A stretch of 44,861 bases of DNA. Source: Pseudomonadota bacterium (lineage in GTDB: Bacteria > Myxococcota_A > UBA796 > SXON01). The stretch lies in assembly GCA_030685065.1 (NCBI GenBank), contig JAUXQH010000107.1:1-44861 (forward strand), in the 5' to 3' direction. The notes under the pieces were generated by a model. It worked only from the letters and a program-made list of their open reading frames with translations, was not told the origin of the DNA and ran no database searches. The first letter of the stretch is position 1, and every line of letters begins with the position of its first letter. Below, in pieces: positions 17,062 through 23,143 of the stretch. A program made the translations under genes and the position numbers.

Positions 17062-17940
17062 ATGGACAGAGACCTCGTCCTCGTGGTGTTCGATCTTGTG
17101 CAATCGGGGAGCCTCGCGATCCGATGCACAATGCCGTTTGCCGCCGGGGTGGGCGGCAAACCCCACTCGCTTCTGGACTGCGTGAACATTTCGCTCCGTT
17201 CCCATGACGCCGTCACCCAGACGCCTCGAACTGGTTCACCCCCTCCAGAGACCTTGCGATCCGCGCTTCCGCTGCTCGCCGACGACGATGTCCGGATTTA
17301 CTCCTGGCGTCGGGCACGGCTGAAGTCCAATCTGATGGCCGCCTCTGCGCCTGCGCCCGGGGTGGTCATCTGCCTCGTTCGCCCGGTTGACCACGCGGGT
17401 AGCTGGCCGCCTATCGGTGTCGACCTCGAAATGGCAAGCAGCATTGCACGGGGTGTGGTGGACCTCAACCCGAACGGGCAGTTCGCCCAGGTTCACGACT
17501 TCTTACGTAGTGCCGACGCCCACGCTCAGCCGATTAGGCAACGCAGGTCGGATGTGTTCCTCAGTCACGCCACGGCGGACGCAGCGTTGGCCCGAGAGAT
17601 ATCGGAAACTTTGACAGGCCACGGCCTGAAGGTCTTCCTCGCAGAGATGACTATCCGACCAGGCGCTTCGTGGTCCGAGGAGATTCGAGTAGCCCTTGCA
17701 GAAGCTCGGGCGGCGCTGGTTCTGCTGACCCCCAACTCGGTGAAAAGCCAGTGGGTAATGGCTGAGCTGGGCGCACTGTGGGCCTTGAGGGTTCCCTTCG
17801 TGCCCGCAACTGTGTACGTGGACCACACCCAGCTGCCGGAGTTCGTCTCGGGCCGTCAGTGTGTCGAAGTCCTTACGGCTGAAGGCAGAGCTCTTTGCAT
17901 CTCCGAACTTACGCGTATGTGCGCGGAATGTGACGGGTAG
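17062..17940 (+). CDS. TIR-domain protein in an integron-like cassette
   Basis: The protein has 292 residues from the ATG at 17062. Residues 163-260 form a TIR domain: DVFLSHATAD (164-173), VFLAEM (191-196), ALVLLTPNSVKSQWVMAELG with the probable catalytic Glu235. Many bacterial TIR domains cleave NAD+ during anti-phage defence, so an NADase or cyclic-ADP-ribose role is plausible but not shown. Residues 1-160 match no domain I know; they may sense or oligomerise. The reading from 16786 passes through attC B and is not used. The gene runs in the normal direction for a cassette, towards attC C. Confidence 0.85.
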   Translation: MDRDLVLVVFDLVQSGSLAIRCTMPFAAGVGGKPHSLLDCVNISLRSHDAVTQTPRTGSPPPETLRSALPLLADDDVRIYSWRRARLKSNLMAASAPAPGVVICLVRPVDHAGSWPPIGVDLEMASSIARGVVDLNPNGQFAQVHDFLRSADAHAQPIRQRRSDVFLSHATADAALAREISETLTGHGLKVFLAEMTIRPGASWSEEIRVALAEARAALVLLTPNSVKSQWVMAELGALWALRVPFVPATVYVDHTQLPEFVSGRQCVEVLTAEGRALCISELTRMCAECDG

Positions 17941-18040
17941 GCATCATGGTGTCTTGCAGACCGGGTGAGATTTTCCTGCTATAGGGCGTGGGCGAGTTGT
18001 TGACCAAGCCGACAGGCCTGCCGAGGGCTGTCGTCCTGTC

Positions 18041-18177
18041 GTTGAACGCGAAGACGGCTGACGACGTGCCAGGCGGCGTCTTCGCCGCCGGTGCCCGCGG
18101 TCCGCCGCGGGCAGGCATGTGTCCGGCGTCCGCGCCGGACCAAGCCGCGGGCGTCGCGTCATGCCGGCCAGTTCCAC
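18041..18177 (+). repeat. attC-like recombination site C
   Basis: R'' is GTTGAAC (18041-18047), followed by GCGAAGACG, six variable bases and GACGTGCC. The right arm is GCGTCATGCCGGCCAGTTC, and R' is GTTCCAC (18171-18177). The arms pair with an extra unpaired base (CGGC-TGACG against CGGCATGACG), as expected of attC extrahelical bases. R'' and its 16 flanking bases pair with 16922-16944 at the start of the TIR cassette. The gene-free stretch 17941-18250 holds only this site. Confidence 0.78.
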
Positions 18178-18250
18178 GACGGAGGGCGCGCCCGAACGGT
18201 GGGGTGTGGCGTGAGTAGGGAGCCGCTCGACCGGGCCGGATGTGGCTACC

Positions 18251-19984
18251 CTACCGGAACAGTTTCAGCTGCGCCTCCGCGCGAGAGTCGACGGACATGT
18301 CCCCGACGGACTCGTCCCCGTCCTCGGGTTGCCGTATGCCGTTGAAGAGTCGATTCTCGAGCAACCTGTACTTCGACACCGTCTTGAACGTCCAGGCAAG
18401 GTGGGTGTCCTCCAAAAGTCCCGGAAGTCCGTCGCTCACCTTCTTCACCAGATCATGGGTAAGGCCCTCAATGTCTGCTTTCTCGGGATCCACCCGCAAG
18501 GAGCGAAGCACGCGGAAGACCTGCCTCAACAAGAATCGGTTGCCGTGGACTGCGATTCCTCGGGTCACGCCGTTCGGGGCGTCACGGTAGACATCGAGGG
18601 CTCGCTCCACCCGCCTGTAGACTCGGACCCTCCGCCAGAGTTCTTCCCCGGTCAATGACGATGTAAAGAGGGACCGATAAGGGTCAGCGGTGACGTCCTC
18701 CCAGAGCTTTCCGACGAATCCTTTCGCGATCATTGCGAGCTTTGCATCGGCGCTACTGCAGGCCAACGCCACGGATGCGTCCTCAATTGTGAACCCCTCA
18801 TCGGGCAGCGGATCAGGCTCTCCGCTCTTGTAGGAATACTTAACTTTCAGAAACTGCAGTTCCGTCGATAGCCGCTGCTGCTCCGGGTCCAGGGCCACGA
18901 AATCTCGTGGTTGAATCCTGTTCTGTGTGTTCGTCGCCTTGGTGACACGTACGGCGAAGTCCTCGGGGCAGTTTTCAAGCGAGACGAGCCTGACAAATAC
19001 GCGCGCTGCCAAGTCGGCTCCATCCACGTTCAGTTGCTTCGCGCGTCCGATAGTGCCGACCGTCTGGGCTCCGTTAACAACGGAAATGCCCTTGCACGTG
19101 AATACACCAGAACGCCGATTGCCGCCTCCAGCCATCTTGCGCTGTACGCCAGAGCACAGTATTGTAATACCGTTGTTAAAGTACCAAAAGTGTCGCGCCT
19201 CATGACGGAGCGTTGCGCCGATCGACGCATTGATCTGGGAGTCGCCCAAGAATCGTCTCAAATTCTTATCGAAGAGCTGGTTTCCGTGGCTGCTCCACCA
19301 CTTCGCAACTTGCTCGACATCAACGTGACCGTAGTAGGCCTTGTAGGGTTCCTCAATCAGCCCCCAGTCTTGAAGCATGATCTCAACATCTATCGGGCGA
19401 CTGTCGAAGGTTCGAGAAGCTGCGTTGTATAGCTCCAGCTGCGAGAGTGTTTGGAAGAAGACGAGCTCCGAAATATCATTCATTTCTTCCAGGAGGTCGG
19501 CCACTGCGCGCTCGGCGTGCACTGACAGCTTTTGTGTGCTCGTATGAGAGAAAACGAGCCGGTACTTGCACTCGGTGGTATTCAGCGCGGCCAGGACTTC
19601 GTCCTGTCGCGCTTGTAGGCGGTCGTTGAATCGATCGAAGCGTCCGTCGACGAGGTCGCGAAACCCGTTCAAGAAAGACGTGATGTCTCCTTGCTGAACA
19701 CCCTTCTTCCCGCTTTTCTGCCACTTACTCTGGATCAAGTAGAGGCACGGCTCGGTTGCGTCGAAGTAGACTGCATCAATGCCGTTGTCGTCAAAGCCAT
19801 CGACAACGGCGGCGGCGCCTGCCGCGGCGTCGATGCCGGTAAGATAGGACACGGTGAACGCAGCAAGGCCGCGAGATAGCGCGCTACCGTCATCGGCGAA
19901 CTTCTTAATATCCGAAACATCGACGTGCGGGACGAAGCTGTCGCGGATGACGCACTCAAGTTGCCGAAGGTGAAGATCGCTCAT
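18251..19984 (-). CDS. AIPR family protein with PD-(D/E)XK-like N-terminus
   Basis: The protein has 577 residues. The AIPR (abortive infection phage resistance) domain is clear from about 240: NLRRFLGDSQIN, FWYFNNGIT (267-274), VVNGAQTVGTI (302-312). Upstream, GIDAVYFD (Asp70) and YLIQSKW (Gln85, Lys87) look like a PD-(D/E)XK nuclease core, typical of these proteins. It is probably a nuclease-type defence effector; no helicase or methylase partner is adjacent. It lies in its own cassette, transcribed against the attC direction, and is visibly less GC-rich than the surrounding genome. The ATG at 19982-19984 is the only good start. The C-terminal 150 residues are unassigned. Confidence 0.9.
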   Translation of the reverse strand: MSDLHLRQLECVIRDSFVPHVDVSDIKKFADDGSALSRGLAAFTVSYLTGIDAAAGAAAVVDGFDDNGIDAVYFDATEPCLYLIQSKWQKSGKKGVQQGDITSFLNGFRDLVDGRFDRFNDRLQARQDEVLAALNTTECKYRLVFSHTSTQKLSVHAERAVADLLEEMNDISELVFFQTLSQLELYNAASRTFDSRPIDVEIMLQDWGLIEEPYKAYYGHVDVEQVAKWWSSHGNQLFDKNLRRFLGDSQINASIGATLRHEARHFWYFNNGITILCSGVQRKMAGGGNRRSGVFTCKGISVVNGAQTVGTIGRAKQLNVDGADLAARVFVRLVSLENCPEDFAVRVTKATNTQNRIQPRDFVALDPEQQRLSTELQFLKVKYSYKSGEPDPLPDEGFTIEDASVALACSSADAKLAMIAKGFVGKLWEDVTADPYRSLFTSSLTGEELWRRVRVYRRVERALDVYRDAPNGVTRGIAVHGNRFLLRQVFRVLRSLRVDPEKADIEGLTHDLVKKVSDGLPGLLEDTHLAWTFKTVSKYRLLENRLFNGIRQPEDGDESVGDMSVDSRAEAQLKLFR

Positions 19985-20090
19985 GTCGAGGCGCTAACCA
20001 GAACGACTGGCGACGTCCAGCGGATGGCCGCTCCACTCAGATCTCGTGCTAAAGTCAGCGACGCTGATCGCAGAGGGCGTGCCCTCTGTC

Positions 20091-20304
20091 GTGGAACGCG
20101 AAGACGATTGCTGACGTGCGAGGCGGCCTCCGCGCGTCCTCGCGCGGGCCATCTTGGCCGCCGTGCCCCCGGCGTCCTCGACGGGGGGGGGGGGGGCATG
20201 TCCCGGGCGCTCTCGACACCATTAAGAACCACCGCTATGCTTCAGGCGCCCGGGCCAGTTCCGCCGTCCCCGGCGGAACTGAGCAGCACATCGGCCAGTT
20301 ATTC
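20091..20304 (+). repeat. attC-like recombination site D
   Basis: R'' is GTGGAAC (20091-20097), followed by GCGAAGACG, six variable bases and GACGTGCGAGGCGGC. The right end has GCAGCACATCGGCCAGTTA and R' GTTATTC (20298-20304). The arms pair as CGAT-TGCTG against CGATGTGCTG, with one unpaired base. At 214 bp it is longer than B or C, carrying a 14-G run and an internal GTTCCGCCG/CGGCGGAAC hairpin. Bases 20075-20097 pair with 18171-18193 at the start of the AIPR cassette. Confidence 0.75.
20183..20196 (+). repeat. Run of 14 G inside attC D
   Basis: Fourteen consecutive G lie in the loop region of attC D, a possible source of length variation or of assembly error. It is not inside a gene. Confidence 0.85.
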
Positions 20305-20791
20305 GACGGGACGCCGTCTCCCAGGCTGTGAGGCTGCCCGATCACGCGCTTCGAAGCGCCGCACCCCGGTCGCTGAGCGGTCTTCCGCGCGACTCGCAGC
20401 GTCCTGGCGAGCGACCAACTGGCTCGCGCCAAGATGCCCATCGGCGTGCCCAACGGGTGATTTGCGGCACCCCGAAGGCGAGCAACCAGCCGGCCCGTGG
20501 CGAGATCCCGTCGTCCCGTCCGTCTCTCACGGCTACTAGGCGTGTGCGCGTCCAGGGCATCCACAAGCGGGTGTTAGCGGTCCCGGCATGCGACCAGCCG
20601 TTCCGGAACGACATGCAGTCCCCCGCCGCGGCCCCCGGCGTTCCGCGCCGTCCCGGCGGAGCAGCGTCGCGGAACATCGGAAGTTTTTTGAGGTAGGTCG
20701 CCGGCGCACGCAAACACCACCGTGCGGGAGCAAGGCGGGCGATCCGCGGCCGCTACTCGCAGTTCCGCATCGGACCGGATAGAGGCGCGCA
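20305..20791. other. Gene-poor stretch with a possible degenerate attC
   Basis: This 487-bp stretch between attC D and the STAS-GHKL gene shows no convincing gene. Around 20600-20690 it resembles the right half of attC D: a GTTCCGGAAC palindrome (20600-20609), GACATGC (20610-20616), GTTCCGCG (20640-20647) with CGCGGAAC (20668-20675), then CATCGGAAGTT. It may be a decayed attC whose cassette was lost. A promoter for the STAS-GHKL operon should also be here, but I could not find a good -35/-10 pair. Confidence 0.4.
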
Positions 20792-21838
20792 ATGAGAGCA
20801 GTATTCCAGGCCCTACACATGCGCGCGCAATCGCGACAGGCTCAAAAAAGGAGCTTGAATGCGTGTAAGCGCCGAGATAGAAGCCGTCGTGCCCGGAACC
20901 GGCTGCGCATGGGTATCCCTCGATGGATGGACACGAAGGGTGTGCTATTGCCGTGTCCAAAAAACTTCTCGTTCATCGAGAACCCAGAAGAGGTTCTAGA
21001 GTACTTCGCTCGCGTCGGTTCGAACTTGCGCCGCGGACGGGATGTCACGATCGACTTGCGTGAGATAGTGAATCTTACGGTTGATGCTATTGTGCTGCTC
21101 TTGGCGCACGTCGGAAATAAGAAGTTCTTGCGGGGGCGCCAAATTTCGGGCACTGTGCCAATCCGTAAGGAGATGCGGAAGTTCCTGGTCGACTCTGGGT
21201 TCTTTGATCACGTGGAGACCGGGGCGAATAAGCCTTGGCGAAAGCGGTCAATTATAGTGGGTGATGACCGCGGCATTATTCGAACGCGCACGGAGAAGCG
21301 AGTCGCCACCGACGTTGCACGCGACGTGACCGCATACGGAACGCGTCTCGCTTTCGGCGAATCGCGCAGGTATCCGGCCATTTACCGCACCCTCATTGAG
21401 TGCATGGCTAATACTCACAACCACGCCCATCCCGTCGCGCTAGGTGATACGCATTGGTGGTTGGCTGTAGGACGAGTGCCTGGCAGCAACCGTGTCGCCT
21501 ATGCTTTTATCGACCTTGGCGTGGGCATCCTGCGTGGCCGCCGTTTCCAGGTGATCATGGAATGGTACAATCACGTCGCGGCGATCATCTTTCCGGACGA
21601 CGTGGATCGGCGCCTCGGCGTATTTTGCGATATTCTGGCCGGCAAGGTTGCTTCGCGGACTGGGCAAGCCTACCGGGGAAAGGGATTGCCGGCCATTTTC
21701 AATGCGCATCAAAAAGGCGAGATTCGCCGGCTCGCCATCTCTGCTAATGAAATATTTGCGAACTTTCAGGATGGTGAGCCGCGACTCTTGGCGGGGCGAC
21801 ACTCATTTCCTGGCACTCTTCTCTATTGGGAGGTCTGA
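20792..21838 (+). CDS. STAS-like / GHKL ATPase protein
   Basis: The protein has up to 348 residues. About 58-140 read as a STAS-like domain (VTIDLREIVNLTVDAIVLLL, then a helix and SGFFDHV). The GHKL ATPase that follows has an N-box (ECMANTHNHA, 203-212), a G1 box DLGVGI (241-246) and a G2 box RGKGLP (295-300). Such proteins resemble anti-sigma or sensor kinases, but no phospho-acceptor histidine domain is present. The ATG at 20792 has AGAGG upstream; ATG at 20909 or 20927 would remove a Lys/Arg-rich N-terminus. Its stop overlaps the next start by one base (TGATG), so the DUF4325 partner is coupled. Confidence 0.8.
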   Translation: MRAVFQALHMRAQSRQAQKRSLNACKRRDRSRRARNRLRMGIPRWMDTKGVLLPCPKNFSFIENPEEVLEYFARVGSNLRRGRDVTIDLREIVNLTVDAIVLLLAHVGNKKFLRGRQISGTVPIRKEMRKFLVDSGFFDHVETGANKPWRKRSIIVGDDRGIIRTRTEKRVATDVARDVTAYGTRLAFGESRRYPAIYRTLIECMANTHNHAHPVALGDTHWWLAVGRVPGSNRVAYAFIDLGVGILRGRRFQVIMEWYNHVAAIIFPDDVDRRLGVFCDILAGKVASRTGQAYRGKGLPAIFNAHQKGEIRRLAISANEIFANFQDGEPRLLAGRHSFPGTLLYWEV

Positions 21839-22200
21839 TGAACAAGTCTCAGCAGACTGGACTGGGCGCGCGCGTCATCCGTCTGGCACGTGAGTTCTCT
21901 TCCACGCCGGGTGCGCGGTACCGTGCCGACGGCGACTGGTCGGGTCAGCAGTTCCGTGAGGACATCTTGGAACCCGCGTATCGCGAGGCCGCGCGGACCA
22001 GCGGAAAGGTGGTCGTCGATCTGGACGAGTGTGAGGGCTTTGCTACCTCCTTCCTCGAAGAAGCCTTCGGGGGCTTGGCGCGTAAACTCGGGAGCTCGGA
22101 CCGCGTTTTGAACACCGTCGCCGTTACCAGCTCGGATGAGCCGGGACTGGTTGCTGACGTCGAGTACTACATCCAGCATGCCCTTGATGAAGATCACTAA
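21838..22200 (+). CDS. DUF4325 STAS-like protein
   Basis: The protein has 120 residues. The core VVVDLDECEGFATSFLEEAF (58-77) matches the DUF4325 STAS-like family, which is commonly encoded beside a GHKL ATPase. By analogy to STAS/anti-sigma pairs it may bind its partner's ATPase domain in a switch; this is inference. The ATG at 21838 is preceded by a strong ribosome site (GGGAGGT, 21828-21834) and overlaps the upstream stop by one base. Confidence 0.85.
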   Translation: MNKSQQTGLGARVIRLAREFSSTPGARYRADGDWSGQQFREDILEPAYREAARTSGKVVVDLDECEGFATSFLEEAFGGLARKLGSSDRVLNTVAVTSSDEPGLVADVEYYIQHALDEDH

Positions 22201-22753
22201 GCCGGGCTATCCCGGCCTCAGTGCGCTCGTGGCGCTCAACGTTGCGGTCGTCGCGGCTACGGTGTGGGTGGCCGCAAGCGGAATGGGAACCGTGGGATTT
22301 GAGATGAGTCCCCTGGAGCCCATCGCCCTGATGCTCGCCGTCGATGGATTTCTTCTCGCTCCTATCTGGTTTGAGAGGCGAAGTGCTCGGAAGGCACGTG
22401 AGGCCGAGCTTCTTGTACGGCACCTTGCGTCGTTTCGGGGCTGTATGGAGCGCGTAGAGGCGATGGCTAGGAGTGGGCCGGCGGGAGCGGATCGCCGAGA
22501 TGTGCTCGGACTACTAAGAGAGGGGAGCAACTCACTCCATGCTTTTGGGGCACTAGCCGGTCGCCTTGACCGTCAAGAACTTGCCAACAACGGTCGAACG
22601 CTGGCCGGTTCCTTTCGCGCCTATCGGGATGCCGTATCTGGAGGGCGGTTCCCCTTCGGAGATCCGCTTTCGCCAACCGAACGTTCCCGCGAACAGCGGA
22701 AGCGCCTAGAGATTGTTCTCGCCGTCGATGCATTAGAGGTCGCCTGCTGGTAG
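22178..22753 (+). CDS. Small membrane protein of the STAS-GHKL operon
   Basis: The protein has 191 residues from the ATG at 22178 (ATG at 22187 is also possible), overlapping the DUF4325 gene by 23 bp. Two transmembrane segments are visible: about 15-35 (ALVALNVAVVAATVWVA) and 44-63 (EPIALMLAVDGFLLAPIWF). The remaining cytoplasmic part is helical and charged and could form a coiled coil. No catalytic motif is seen. Position suggests it is the membrane component or effector of the three-gene system. Confidence 0.7.
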   Translation: MPLMKITKPGYPGLSALVALNVAVVAATVWVAASGMGTVGFEMSPLEPIALMLAVDGFLLAPIWFERRSARKAREAELLVRHLASFRGCMERVEAMARSGPAGADRRDVLGLLREGSNSLHAFGALAGRLDRQELANNGRTLAGSFRAYRDAVSGGRFPFGDPLSPTERSREQRKRLEIVLAVDALEVACW

Positions 22754-22788
22754 CATTTAGGCTGCAGAAGGAAGTGGCGGACAAGCTT

Positions 22789-22862
22789 GAATAACGCCAC
22801 GATTTACTCAAATCCACCTGCACGCCCTCCGCCACTCAGCAGACACACATCGGCCGCCGCCT
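22789..22862 (+). repeat. Possible last attC-like site (F)
   Basis: GAATAAC at 22789-22795 is the exact complement of GTTATTC at 20298-20304, as expected of the R'' box closing the STAS-GHKL cassette. The right end shows CACACATCGGCCGCC, similar to CACATCGGCCAGTT of site D but without the GTT. The inner arms pair poorly. It may be a decayed array terminus. Confidence 0.5.
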
Positions 22863-23143
22863 CGTGGTGCCGCCCCCGACGACGCTAGCGAACTCCGCGC
22901 GCAGCCATCGGCGCGACCCTGACCAAGATGGTGCATTCTCCAAGGCTACGAGGAAGGCTGCGTTCCGGTACAGAACTGTCGCACATAACGTTCCCCGGGG
23001 CACCGGCGCAACCGCTCGACGGGAGATGGTTTCCTGTCGAATAACGCCCCAACACCCCCCCCCAACCCACCCGCCCCCGCAGCGGCGGCGGTCCCCCGCC
23101 GTCCGTCTGCCCAACTCCCACTCCCAACTCCCAATCCAAAACC
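22863..23143. other. Gene-free region right of the array
   Basis: About 280 bp between the array end and the stop of the dienoyl-CoA reductase. It holds C-rich tracts (nine C at 23055-23063) and a GGCGG/CCGCC hairpin near 23090-23105 that could terminate the leftward gene. No gene is supported. Confidence 0.5.

Larger units (their letters stand above)
15122..22862 (+). mobile_element. Integron-like gene-cassette array lacking an integrase in the window
   Basis: Four clear and two weaker attC-like sites face the same way and separate single- or few-gene units. The key observation is that the base sequence right after the predicted crossover G of one site is complementary to the sequence ending in the R'' box of the next site, as expected for cassettes that were once circles: 16922-16944 with 18025-18047 and 18171-18193 with 20075-20097 (each 21 of 23 pairs, the rest G-T wobbles), and 20298-20304 with 22789-22795 (7 of 7). 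Inferred cassettes: 15223-16922, 16923-18171 (TIR), 18172-20298 (AIPR), 20299 to about 22856 (STAS-GHKL). No tyrosine recombinase IntI is visible, so this is either a cluster of attC sites without integrase or the far end of a larger integron. Confidence 0.75.

Noticed and set aside
20235..20564. Minus-strand frame between attC D and the STAS-GHKL gene
   Set aside because: It crosses the attC right end, has no ribosome site and no family likeness.
15122..22862. The attC-like elements read as a MITE or transposon with inverted ends
   Set aside because: Complementarity joins the start of one cassette to the end of the next site, not the two ends of one element; target-site duplications were not found.
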